Source: Burkholderia sp. 4M9327F10
Lineage (GTDB): Bacteria; Pseudomonadota; Gammaproteobacteria; Burkholderiales; Burkholderiaceae
Length of the DNA stretch: 50,226 bases
Direction of reading: 5' to 3'
Assembly: GCF_005503145.1 (NCBI RefSeq)
Contig: NZ_SCNV01000064.1
Location: forward strand, 1 to 50,226
The notes under the pieces were generated by a model. The model searched no databases. It was not told the origin of the DNA and was given only the letters and a program-made list of their open reading frames with translations. Positions 25,650 through 34,285 of this stretch are shown in pieces (position 1 is the stretch's first letter; every line of letters begins with the position of its first letter). The translations under genes and the position numbers were made by a program.

Positions 25650-27086
25650 TCATGCCTGGCTGATGAACTTGTGCGTAAGGTAATACTCAATGCCTTCCGC
25701 GCCGCCTTCCGAGCCGTGGCCGCTTTCCTTCATGCCGCCGAACGGCAGTTCCGTTGCGACGATCCGATATTGGTTGATGCCGATCATGCCGGCTTCGAGT
25801 CCGTCGGCCACGTCGATCGCGGTGCGCGCGCTTTGCGTGAACGCGTACGCGGACAGGCCGTAGGGCAGGCGGTTCGCTTCGGCGAGGCCATCTGCGAGCG
25901 CGTCGAAGCGCATCAGCACGGCGATTGGGCCGAACGGTTCTTCGTGCATCACGCGGGCATCGGCGGGCACGTCGGCGAGCACAGTTGGTTCGAAGAAGAA
26001 GCCATCGCGCTCGATGCGCTTGCCGCCTGCGAGCAGCATCGCGCCGCGCGCCACGGCGTCGGCGACGAGTTCTTCCATCTTCGCGAGCTGGCGCGCGTTG
26101 GCGAGCGGGCCAACTTGCGTGCCGGGCTCCATGCCGTCGCCGATCTTCAGCGCATTGGCCGCGCGCACGAAGTGTTCGACGAACACGTCGTAGACACCGC
26201 GCTGGATCAGAAAGCGCGTCGATGAAATGCAGATCTGGCCCGTGCCGCGAAAACGGTTGGCTGCGCCTTCGACAGCGGCTTTCTCAACATCGGCGTCGTC
26301 GAACACCAGCACGGGGCCGTGGCCGCCGAGTTCGAGCGTGATCGGCTTGACGCCCTCTGCCGCGCGCGCGGACAGCAGCCGGCCGACGGGCACCGAGCCA
26401 GTGAACGTCACCTTGCGGATCACGGGCGATGCGATCAAGTGCTTCGACACTTCGTCCGGTACGCCGAATACGACTTGCAGCACGCCCTTCGGCAAGCCTG
26501 CATCGTCGAGTGCGCGGGCCAGCGCCAGCGCCGTCGCGGGGCTTTCCTCGCCCGGCTTGATGACGACGCTGCATCCCGCTGCGAGCGCCGCCGATAGCTT
26601 GCGCGCCGGCGTGATGGCGGGGAAATTCCACGGGGTGAAGGCGGCGACGGGACCGATTGCCTGCTTCTTCACGAGTTGCTGCACGCCGGGGCGATTTGAC
26701 GGCACGACGCGTCCGTCGATGCGGCGTGCTTCTTCCGCGAACCACTCGAAATAGTCGGCGGCGCGCTGCACCTCGTCGCTGCTTTCGATGAGCGGCTTGC
26801 CTTCTTCGAGCGTCATCAGCTGGGCGATGCGGGGCGCGCGTTCGCGCATCAGATCGGCGGCGCGCTTGAGGATGCGGGCGCGTTCGGCGGGCACCGTGTT
26901 ACGCCACACGTCGAAAGCTCGCGCCGCAGCGGCCAATGCGCGTTCGAGATCAGCGAATGTCGCGAGCGGCACGCGGCCCAATTCGCGTTCGTTGGCCGGG
27001 TTGATGACGGCAGCGGTTTCGCGTTCGTTCGCGGCGATCCATTCGCCGTCGATGAACAGATAAAGGGGATCGTAGGTTGCGTTCAT
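25650..27086 (-). CDS. NAD(P)-dependent aldehyde dehydrogenase, SSADH-like
   Basis: A 478-residue class-I-like aldehyde dehydrogenase of the succinate-semialdehyde dehydrogenase kind. Seen in order: the N-terminal LFIDGEWIAANERETAAVIN, PVAAFTPWNFPAITPARKLS, KPGEESPATALALARALDDA, FTGSVPVGRLL, the catalytic Glu in LELGGHGP, the nucleophile Cys in GTGQICIS, and EEPFGPIAVLMRF with ELPFGGMKESGHGSEG near the end. Full length. It oxidises an aldehyde to the acid, probably a hydroxy- or semialdehyde from the pathway served by the operon. First gene of a three-gene operon facing away from a LysR regulator. Confidence 0.9.
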   Translation of the reverse strand: MNATYDPLYLFIDGEWIAANERETAAVINPANERELGRVPLATFADLERALAAAARAFDVWRNTVPAERARILKRAADLMRERAPRIAQLMTLEEGKPLIESSDEVQRAADYFEWFAEEARRIDGRVVPSNRPGVQQLVKKQAIGPVAAFTPWNFPAITPARKLSAALAAGCSVVIKPGEESPATALALARALDDAGLPKGVLQVVFGVPDEVSKHLIASPVIRKVTFTGSVPVGRLLSARAAEGVKPITLELGGHGPVLVFDDADVEKAAVEGAANRFRGTGQICISSTRFLIQRGVYDVFVEHFVRAANALKIGDGMEPGTQVGPLANARQLAKMEELVADAVARGAMLLAGGKRIERDGFFFEPTVLADVPADARVMHEEPFGPIAVLMRFDALADGLAEANRLPYGLSAYAFTQSARTAIDVADGLEAGMIGINQYRIVATELPFGGMKESGHGSEGGAEGIEYYLTHKFISQA

Positions 27087-27217
27087 GACGAATGCCTGTC
27101 CTTTGAAAATGACTCGATAAACGTAATATTCAGGTCTGTCGTGCTATTCCGATGCGTTCGACTGCCTGATCTCGAAACGAAGTCTATGCGCCGAGGCTGC
27201 CCGCTTTTAGTGGGGCG

Positions 27218-27236
27218 GGAAAGAATGAATCTTTCC
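27218..27236. promoter_or_regulatory. GGAAAGA-N5-TCTTTCC palindrome, candidate operator
   Basis: A perfect 7-bp inverted repeat with 5-base spacer, lying in the 330-bp gap between the divergent aldehyde dehydrogenase operon and the LysR gene. A LysR-type regulator would be expected to bind such a dyad. Function inferred from position only; the rest of the gap (27087-27416) holds no gene. Confidence 0.4.
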
Positions 27237-27416
27237 GGGAGAGGGAAAGTCGGGCGCCTTCTGGGGCGCCGCGCGTTTGACTTGCGAACGGTCGTGCTGC
27301 CACGTCCGCATCCTGGCGAATGGCGCGTCGCGCATGTCATCATGCGGACTGCACACGCCGCGCGGCTCGGTGCCGCTCATCGAAATAACAATGGAAGATC
27401 AGCGAGGATTGACGGT

Positions 27417-28364
27417 ATGGACAAGCTCTACAACATGTCCGTGTTCGCGAAGGTGGTCGAAATGGGCAGCTTCACGGCTGTCGCCAATCATCTCGACACC
27501 ACGGTCGGCAACGTGTCACGGGCCGTGACGGTGCTCGAAGAGACGCTCAACGCGCGGCTTCTGCAACGCTCGACACGGCGTCTCGTCGTCACCGACGCGG
27601 GGCGCCGCTTCTACGAACGCAGTGTGTCGATTCTCGCCGACCTCGAACACGCGGAAGCCGAAGCACGCGACGCGCTGCTCGAGCCGCGCGGCACGCTGCG
27701 TGTGCACGCCGTTCCGGGCCTTGGCCGCCAGTTGCTAACGCGTGCGGTGCTGGCGTATCGTCAGGCATATCCCGAAGTTTCCGTCGATCTGCTGCTGTCG
27801 CAGCGGATGCCGAACCTGCTCGAAGAGCAACTGGACGTGGCCGTTGTGATCGCACGCGCGCTGCCCGATTCGGCGTACGTGAGCCAGAAGATTGGCACGA
27901 GCCACTGCATTCTGGCCGCTTCACCGGCGTATCTGGCGAAGCATCCCGCGCCTGGGCGTCCCGAAGATCTCGCCGATCACACCTGTATCCAGCTTGGCAC
28001 TGTCGACCACGCGCCCGACGAATGGCAGTTGCAAAGCGCGGCGGGCACAGTCGCATATCGACCGGCGGGGTCGCATTTCAGCGTGAACGACATGGAAGCG
28101 ATGGTCGTCGCATTGCGCGACGGCGCGGGCATCGGCTTGCTTGCCGCGTTTTCCGCTATCGACGATTTGCGCCAAGGCACGCTCGTGCGCGTGCTGCCGC
28201 AATTCCACACGTACGAGCGCAACGTCTACGCTATGTACCCGTCGCGACAATTCGTCGACGCGAAGATCAAGAGCTTCGTCGATATTCTCAAGACGCGGGT
28301 CGGCGGCGAATTGGCCTCGTACGCAATAGAGCTCCGGATAGACATCGCCAAAGAAAGCACGTAG
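27417..28364 (+). CDS. LysR-family transcriptional regulator
   Basis: A 315-residue LysR regulator of the CrgA/AaeR-like branch. The winged helix-turn-helix is at about 1-60 (MDKLYNMSVFAKVVEMGSFT, AVANHLDTTVGNVSRAVTVL). The effector domain spans about 90-300 and starts GTLRVHAVPGLGRQLLTRAV. The ATG at 27417 is chosen because MDKL begins the conserved domain; 92 upstream codons are shadow. It is divergent from the aldehyde dehydrogenase operon, the usual arrangement for a LysR regulator and its target. Confidence 0.9.
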   Translation: MDKLYNMSVFAKVVEMGSFTAVANHLDTTVGNVSRAVTVLEETLNARLLQRSTRRLVVTDAGRRFYERSVSILADLEHAEAEARDALLEPRGTLRVHAVPGLGRQLLTRAVLAYRQAYPEVSVDLLLSQRMPNLLEEQLDVAVVIARALPDSAYVSQKIGTSHCILAASPAYLAKHPAPGRPEDLADHTCIQLGTVDHAPDEWQLQSAAGTVAYRPAGSHFSVNDMEAMVVALRDGAGIGLLAAFSAIDDLRQGTLVRVLPQFHTYERNVYAMYPSRQFVDAKIKSFVDILKTRVGGELASYAIELRIDIAKEST

Positions 28365-28829
28365 CGGTGAGCTGCGTAGGAAGCGAAATCTGTTGAATCT
28401 CTCGACGTGCTGATCGACGGACGTCGTGCCAGGTCCGCTGCCAGACAGATTGCGGAACTTGGCTGCGATTCATTGATGGACCGCTTCCGGCAGGATAGTG
28501 TCTGGATGTAATTACGGTGAACTGGCACGACTCAGCAGCTCGGGGCAGGTACATTCAGTCCAACAGCCGCCAAACTGCCGGAGTCGACCCTTCTCTGCCG
28601 TTCAATCTGAACACAGTGAATGGGCGCTTCGGCCACCCGAAGCAGCCATTCACGATACCTGATCCCATGCGGTCGGCCCTTCGGCGTATTAGTTATTGAT
28701 GTTCGTCGATGACGGAGTGCAACCTTTAGACCTGGTTTCGGCGGCGGGTCGGCAAGCTTGTTCAGGTGCGTTCCGTCCGTCGCCTTTCTCTTCTCGCAGT
28801 GGATGACGCCTGACACAAGGCCATTCATC
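28365..28829. other. intergenic, no gene recognised
   Basis: Between the convergent LysR and LivK-type genes. The sequence around 28550-28740 has the look of the non-coding, repeat-like DNA common between Burkholderiaceae genes. It includes a short imperfect inverted pair GAATGGGCGCTTCGG and CCGAAGCAGCCATTC (about 28617-28652). No promoter or terminator could be assigned. Confidence 0.4.
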
Positions 28830-29987
28830 TCACATTCGAATCACGTCCATCACCGTCTTTTTCTTGTCCTTGAACTGATAGATGGTGATAGCGGCATCTT
28901 TCAGGTCGCCGTGCGAGTCGAATGCAATTTTCCCGATCACGCCGTCATACTGGGTTACCGGCATCGCGGTGAGCACCTTCGTGCGATCGGTCGAATTCGC
29001 CCGTTTCATCGCGTCGTAGATCACATAGACCGCGTCGTAGGCGAACGGCGCATACGCGTCGATCGGCACCTTGTAGCGCGCCGTATAGCGCCGGTCAAAG
29101 TCCTGCCCCTTCGGCATCTTCGACAACGCAAGTCCGGCCTCGGAACACACGAGATTGCCGATTGCGTCCCCTGCCAGGCTCACCATCTTGTCGGTGCACG
29201 CGCCGTCGCCGCCTAGCACGTTCGCCGTGATACCCAGATTTGCCGCCTGCTTGACAAGCGGTCCCGCCGTGGCGTCGGAGCCGCCGTACATGATCACGTC
29301 AGGTTTCAAGCCCTTGATTTTAGTGAGAATCGCCCGGAAGTCGGTCGCCTTGTCGTTGGTCGCCTCGCGGGTCACGATGGTCGCGCCATTCGCCGCGGCG
29401 GCCTTGGAAAACTCGTCGGCCAAGCCTTGGCCATAGGCTGTCGAATCGTCAATCACCGCGATTCGCTTCGCGTGCAGCGAGCCGAGCGCATAACGGGCCA
29501 GTGCCGGGCCTTGCAAGGCGTCGGTGGCGACGACACGAAACGTCGTTTTGTACCCTTGCTGCGTGTAGGCGGGGTTCGTCGAGCCTTGCGATATCTGTAC
29601 GACCTGTGCTTCGCTATAGATGCGCGATGCCGGAATCGACACACCCGAATTGATGTCGCCCACCACCGCCACCACGCCGTCATCGACGAGCTTCTGCGCG
29701 ACCTGCGTACCGGTGCGAGGGTCGGCTGCGTCATCCTGCGAGTCGAGCTTGAACTGCACGGGCTTGCCGCCGATCACTGGATGCTGGCTGTTGATTTCAT
29801 CTATCGCAAGGCGCGCCGCATTTTCGCTGTCCTTGCCCATGTTGGCGAGTTGTCCCGTAAGCGGTGCTGCGTGGCCAATCAGCACGACAGCGGGTGTTGC
29901 ATCGGCGGCATGCGCCGGTGCGTGCAGGGCAATCAGCGCGATTGCGCCGGCAATTGAACGATAGGTCGATTTCACGGGCTGTCTCAC
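28830..29987 (-). CDS. branched-chain amino acid-type ABC substrate-binding protein
   Basis: A LivJ/LivK-like periplasmic binding protein of about 385 residues. The signal peptide is SIAGAIALIALHAPAHAADA. The type-I fold follows with PLTGQLANMGKDSENAARLA, VVAVVGDINSGVSIPASRIY (ligand loop), TTFRVVATDALQGPALARYA and AYAPFAYDAVYVIYDAM. The start is GTG at 29987 or, more like a typical signal peptide, GTG at 29975 (MKSTYRS). No permease or ATPase genes follow, so it must use components encoded elsewhere or serve as an orphan receptor. Same strand as the amidase and DUF2848 genes, 118 bases further downstream, so the ligand may be the amide or ureide these enzymes act on. Confidence 0.87.
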   Translation of the reverse strand: MRQPVKSTYRSIAGAIALIALHAPAHAADATPAVVLIGHAAPLTGQLANMGKDSENAARLAIDEINSQHPVIGGKPVQFKLDSQDDAADPRTGTQVAQKLVDDGVVAVVGDINSGVSIPASRIYSEAQVVQISQGSTNPAYTQQGYKTTFRVVATDALQGPALARYALGSLHAKRIAVIDDSTAYGQGLADEFSKAAAANGATIVTREATNDKATDFRAILTKIKGLKPDVIMYGGSDATAGPLVKQAANLGITANVLGGDGACTDKMVSLAGDAIGNLVCSEAGLALSKMPKGQDFDRRYTARYKVPIDAYAPFAYDAVYVIYDAMKRANSTDRTKVLTAMPVTQYDGVIGKIAFDSHGDLKDAAITIYQFKDKKKTVMDVIRM

Positions 29988-30105
29988 TCTGTTAATGTTT
30001 CGGACGAACGGCGCGGTCGGTGAAGCGGAGCGCCTGAGAACCAGTATTCGGTCGCCGTAATTGCGCGTCCAACGACAAATTCTTTTTGCTGCCGATAAAC
30101 AAACC

Positions 30106-31470
30106 TTATGCCGCCGGCGCGTTCAGGCTCGTATGCAGCAATACCTCGACGCTGCGGCCTATCGCCAGAATCGACGCGTCAGCAAGTGCGAGCCCGCAGA
30201 TCGAGAGGCCGACGGGCAGTTCGTCTGCGTTGTGGCAAGGAAGTGTGAGCGCGCAGCCATCCATGAAGTTCACGACGCTCGAGTTGCGCAACACCTTCGC
30301 ATTCACCGCAAAAAAAGCATCGTCGTCACGCTCGACGTCTGCAATTTCCGGCGGCACTATCGCAACCGTCGGCATCAGCCACGCGTCGAACATCGCCAAT
30401 CGCGTTTGCGCCTCTCGCATGAATCGCTCGCGCGCTGCAAGCAGGTCGATGTAGTCGGCAGCGCTGCGCCCCTCACCGATCCGCAAACGCTTCAACACAC
30501 GCGAGTCATATGCTTCGGCGTCGCGCGCGACGTGTTCTCGATGCCATGCCCACGCTTGCGCCGCCGTAATACCCGCAAGCGGAAGATGACCCGCAACTTC
30601 ATGCAACTCCGGAAATACGAAGCGTTCTACGGAAGCACCCGCGCGCCTCAACATGCCGATCGTACGATTGAATGCAGTGCTCACGGTTTCATCCAGATCA
30701 TCCGCGACGTAATCAGAGGTGACGCCGAAGCGCAGCCCCGTCAGCGGGCTCGCCGTTGTATCGAGCGTCTGCGCAGAGACCACACTATCGATGAACGCGC
30801 AACAATCAACGCTGCGTGCGATGGGCCCAATCGAATCGAACGACGTGGACAACGGCACGGCCCCATCGCAGGGCACACGCCTTGCGGTCGGCTTGAAACC
30901 GACGAGCCCGCAGAATGCAGCAGGAATCCGCACTGAGCCACCCGTGTCGGTGCCTAGTGCGGCTGCGACATGCCCGAACGCGACAGAAGTTGCTGCGCCA
31001 GAACTCGAACCGCCGGCGACCCGGCTCGCGTGATATGGATTGACGGGAGTACCGTAGTGCGGATTGAGTCCGAGTCCGGAAAACGCAAACTCGCTCATGT
31101 TGGTACGGCCGACGAACACCGCGCCCGCCTGGCGAAGACGCGCAACGGCCGCAGCGTCCCGTACGGCGGGTGGCTCGCCGCACAAGATCCGCGACCCAGC
31201 CGTAGTTACCTGGCCTTTCACGTCGAAGAGGTCTTTCACGGAAACGGGAACGCCGGCCAGCTCCGAAGGCACATAGCCACGATCGCGGAACGCGTCGCTT
31301 GCCGACGCGGCTTCGCGCGCCGCTTCGCGGTCGACGTGCGTGTAGGTCGCGCCACCGCGCACCTGATCGGCATCGATGGCGGTGAGACTCGCGTCAAGCA
31401 GTTCGGCGGCCGATACCGTTCGCGTGGCAAGCGCCATACTTGTGTGACGAATGGTGCGCATCGCCGTCAC
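30106..31470 (-). CDS. amidase signature-family hydrolase
   Basis: A 454-residue amidase with the Ser-cisSer-Lys triad: Lys in VPVSVKDLFDVKG, the cis-Ser in RVAGGSSSGAATSVAFG and the nucleophile Ser in GTDTGGSVRIPAAFCGLVGF. It hydrolyses a C-N amide bond, substrate unknown; it resembles the AtzE/aryl-acylamidase branch in length. The start is GTG at 31470, overlapping the DUF2848 stop as GTGA, or ATG at 31461. Cytoplasmic. Likely works with the DUF2848 protein encoded just upstream. Confidence 0.9.
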   Translation of the reverse strand: MTAMRTIRHTSMALATRTVSAAELLDASLTAIDADQVRGGATYTHVDREAAREAASASDAFRDRGYVPSELAGVPVSVKDLFDVKGQVTTAGSRILCGEPPAVRDAAAVARLRQAGAVFVGRTNMSEFAFSGLGLNPHYGTPVNPYHASRVAGGSSSGAATSVAFGHVAAALGTDTGGSVRIPAAFCGLVGFKPTARRVPCDGAVPLSTSFDSIGPIARSVDCCAFIDSVVSAQTLDTTASPLTGLRFGVTSDYVADDLDETVSTAFNRTIGMLRRAGASVERFVFPELHEVAGHLPLAGITAAQAWAWHREHVARDAEAYDSRVLKRLRIGEGRSAADYIDLLAARERFMREAQTRLAMFDAWLMPTVAIVPPEIADVERDDDAFFAVNAKVLRNSSVVNFMDGCALTLPCHNADELPVGLSICGLALADASILAIGRSVEVLLHTSLNAPAA

Positions 31471-32150
31471 TCCGTATGTGCAAGCGGATCGACCGAATAG
31501 CGATGCCTCAGGCTGCGGTCGAGCACAGGATCGTGCAATTCAAGCTCGTAGGCGTGCGCCGGCGTCAACGGCCCGAGCACCGGCTGGGTCCCGCAGAACA
31601 GCACGGTTTCGGGAACCATCGAGGTCGCCCCGAACGCTAGCCTGATTAGCGGTTCCGGGGGCAACAGCCGCGCGAGTGTACCTTCCTGATAGCGAATGCG
31701 CTCGCCTGCTTCGTCAATGCGCCAGCTGCGCGCGACGAGCGCATCCCAGTGCGCGGCCACTTCCGAATACCGCCAGAGCATGCGGCCGAGCGGTTTCGCG
31801 CACATCTGCTTTGACACGGTGACATCGTAGCTTTCGACCTTGCGGTCCGTGTGGTCAGATCCGATGCCGACCAGCAGCCCGTCTGCCTCAGTCTGGATCA
31901 ATACCGCTTCGACTTCGCCCGACGAATGCCCGCCGATCACCTCGATGCTCGTCGATGTCGTCAGCAACCCAGACGAGACTTCATAGAACAGCGGCACGGC
32001 CGATGGCCTACGTACCCCGATCGCTTCCAGTTCCCGGATATGGTGCTCGACCTCGGCGCTATCCCTGCCAGCCCAGCCCGCAATCACCAACCGGCTCGCC
32101 GTCACTTCGACGTGCGTGCCGCCTTCGATTTCACATGTCACCTTTTTCAT
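31467..32150 (-). CDS. DUF2848 protein (FAH-like)
   Basis: A 227-residue protein matching the DUF2848 family pattern: KKVTCEIEGGTHVEVTASRL near the start, then VGIGSDHTDRKVESYDVTVS, SKQMCAKPLGRMLWRY, and SMVPETVLFCGTQPVLG near the end. The family is distantly like fumarylacetoacetate hydrolases and is found with amidases and transporters. No reaction is established to my knowledge. The GSDHTDR stretch looks like a metal or active-site segment. It starts the minus-strand operon and overlaps the amidase by four bases. Confidence 0.82.
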   Translation of the reverse strand: MKKVTCEIEGGTHVEVTASRLVIAGWAGRDSAEVEHHIRELEAIGVRRPSAVPLFYEVSSGLLTTSTSIEVIGGHSSGEVEAVLIQTEADGLLVGIGSDHTDRKVESYDVTVSKQMCAKPLGRMLWRYSEVAAHWDALVARSWRIDEAGERIRYQEGTLARLLPPEPLIRLAFGATSMVPETVLFCGTQPVLGPLTPAHAYELELHDPVLDRSLRHRYSVDPLAHTE

Positions 32151-32282
32151 CGCAACGTCCTTTCTTTTGTCAATCGCCTTACCGATTCCGGCCGTGCCGC
32201 TTCATCGGCATTCGTTGCGAAGTTTTGACGCAGCGCGCGCCCACGTCCAACAAATTAAAGTTGTCGCGACCCGGAAAATTTT

Positions 32283-32300
32283 CTTGTCACGCCAGACAAG
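32283..32300. promoter_or_regulatory. CTTGTC-N6-GACAAG palindrome, candidate LysR operator
   Basis: A perfect 6-bp inverted repeat with 6-base spacer in the 198-bp gap between the divergent DUF2848 operon and LysR gene. It sits 48 bases upstream of the LysR start and contains a T-N11-A core, the general LysR recognition pattern. Function inferred from position and symmetry. Confidence 0.5.
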
Positions 32301-32348
32301 ACACGGCGCTACACTGGGCCATTCCTGCTTGCCCCGCCAGGGTCAACA

Positions 32349-33293
32349 ATGAATCTACGATTCCTCGAAACCTTTGTCTGGCTGGCCCGGCTGCGCAGCT
32401 TTCGGCTGACTGCTGAGCGGCTTCACGCAACACAGGCAGCCATTTCCAGTCGCATCTCCGCTCTCGAGCAGGAACTGGGCGTGCGGCTCTTTGAGCGAGG
32501 CCCGAAGGAAGCGACGCTCACGCAAGACGGTACGAAGGCGTTACCGTTCGCTGAACAGATGCTGAAACTGAATCAGGCGATGATCGCGAGCGTCGGCGAC
32601 CGCTCGAAGGTATCGGGGTTGTTGCGGCTAGGCGCCATCGAATCGATCGTTCACACGTGGCTGCCGGATCTGCTCAAGCGCATTCGCGACGAGTATCCGA
32701 ACCTCGTGATCGAACTGACCAGCGATACTTCGTCCAACCTGTCGGCGCAGTTGATCAACGGTCATATCGACGTCTCGTTTCAGACGACGAGTATCGCAGG
32801 CGCCGATATGACGAACGCGCCGCTGGGCAGCCTGCCGATGCGCTGGATGGCCAGTCCAGCGCTCAACCTGTCGGCACAGGCATTGACGGAGGCAGAACTG
32901 GCCGCTTATCCCGTGATCAGTTTCGCTCGCCATTCACCGCCGCATGAATTTCTGACCGGCCTGTTCGCCGCAAGCGGCGACGCACAGGTGCAGATCAATT
33001 GTCTGTCGTCGGTGGCTGCGATCATCCGGCTCGTCGTCGATGGTTTCGGCGTTGCGGTGCTGCCACCTGCATTCGTCATGAGCGAGCTTGAAGCGGGGAA
33101 GCTGCAATTGCTGCAGGTCACACATCGCGTGCCCGAGCTGCCACTCGTTGCAGCGTATCGGCGCACGCCCGACAGCTTGCTCGCCGAATCCATCACGCGA
33201 CTTGCGCTGAACGTCGTGCTCGAATTCAGCCTGAAGTATGGGCCTGAGTTCGCTCTTTTTCCGCCCACGGACGAACCTGATTCGCGCCCGTGA
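32349..33293 (+). CDS. LysR-family transcriptional regulator
   Basis: A 314-residue LysR regulator. The helix-turn-helix is at residues 1-60 (MNLRFLETFVWLARLRSFRL, TAERLHATQAAISSRISALE). The effector-binding domain spans about 90-295 and starts GLLRLGAIESIVHTWLPDLL. The ATG follows the CTTGTC palindrome region. It is divergent from the DUF2848-amidase operon and 30 bases upstream of the ureidoglycolate lyase-like gene, so it probably controls both sides. Confidence 0.9.
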   Translation: MNLRFLETFVWLARLRSFRLTAERLHATQAAISSRISALEQELGVRLFERGPKEATLTQDGTKALPFAEQMLKLNQAMIASVGDRSKVSGLLRLGAIESIVHTWLPDLLKRIRDEYPNLVIELTSDTSSNLSAQLINGHIDVSFQTTSIAGADMTNAPLGSLPMRWMASPALNLSAQALTEAELAAYPVISFARHSPPHEFLTGLFAASGDAQVQINCLSSVAAIIRLVVDGFGVAVLPPAFVMSELEAGKLQLLQVTHRVPELPLVAAYRRTPDSLLAESITRLALNVVLEFSLKYGPEFALFPPTDEPDSRP

Positions 33294-33323
33294 ACGGCTG
33301 AACATCACCACAATTATCACGAC

Positions 33324-33863
33324 ATGCTGACTGTCCGCTCCGTTTCAATCGAACCGCTCGACGCGGCCCGTTGCGAACCCTATGGCTGGATGCTAGGCAA
33401 GCCGGCGCGCGCCGACGGCGATGCTCCCGCATTTATCAGCCCCGCGTCGGATTTCTGGCGCGAGCATCTATTTGACACCGGTGCGCCCGGCGAAACAGAA
33501 ATCCTCTGGGTCATCTACCGGAATTGCGATGAAAGTGTTGCATCACTCGAAGTTCATCGGTTGACGCAACAGGCTATCGTACCGCTGACGGCACTTGTCA
33601 TTCATATTGTCGCGACCTCTACCGAAGAAGGGGAGCCGGACCTGAACACGCTGCGAGCATTCGCTATTCCCGTTGGGATGGGTCTATGCATGAGGCCGAA
33701 TATCTGGCACTCAACACGCGTTCGCGAAGGCGAGGCGACCTGCCTCATGCTGACGCGACCTTCTACCACCTACGATCTGGTCGTTCATCTTAAAACGGGA
33801 GCGCCAGCGTGTGAGACCGTGATCCGGTCCATTGAGCCTCAAAGACTCGCGCCTCTCGCCTGA
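33324..33863 (+). CDS. allA: ureidoglycolate lyase-family protein
   Basis: A 179-residue cupin-fold protein of the ureidoglycolate lyase (AllA) family, which splits ureidoglycolate to glyoxylate and urea. Landmarks are IEPLDAARCEPYGWMLGKP at the N-terminus, LEVHRLTQQAIVPLTAL and GLCMRPNIWHSTRVREGEAT (the C-terminal metal/substrate histidine region). Full length. It follows the LysR gene with 30 bases between, and faces an amidase/DUF2848 operon. The context fits breakdown of a ureide or acyl-urea, but other cupin functions are possible. Confidence 0.72.
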   Translation: MLTVRSVSIEPLDAARCEPYGWMLGKPARADGDAPAFISPASDFWREHLFDTGAPGETEILWVIYRNCDESVASLEVHRLTQQAIVPLTALVIHIVATSTEEGEPDLNTLRAFAIPVGMGLCMRPNIWHSTRVREGEATCLMLTRPSTTYDLVVHLKTGAPACETVIRSIEPQRLAPLA

Positions 33864-34277
33864 AATACTTCGCGTCGACACAGCTAACAGGAAGTGCACG
33901 CGCATCGCGAGATGCTTGCTCGGACGCGTTCGCAACTGGCAGGCAGCGCACTACCGTATGCGCAAGATCGTCAGCGCGTGCATTCGTGCGGCCGATCTCT
34001 GTCACGCCGCTTTTCGTGCGCAGTGGGCGTGTTGTTGCCGCGTGCCCATGCTGCGAAGCTGTCACCCGGATGATTGGAGCGCATCGGAGATGCGCACGAT
34101 GACCGTCGGGTACAGTTCGGCTTTCGCGGTCGTTGGTCCCTAAAGTTGTCAGCGGCCGGCATGGGTTCCTCGGCGGCCGATGAAGGAGCGTTCGCTGGCG
34201 ACAATTGGACGACCGCTTTACGGGGTGGAACCGACACCTGAACGGTCCACCGACCACATATATGAACGGCGGCTCAT
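33864..34277. other. intergenic with dispersed repeat copy
   Basis: No gene supported. About 34100-34185 carries the second copy of the intergenic repeat also found near 24000-24060 (shared TGTCAGCGGC-GG-ATGGGT and TTCCTC-GC-G blocks). The right end forms one arm of the palindrome into which the IS1182-family element inserted. Confidence 0.5.
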
Positions 34278-34285
34278 GGCCGATT

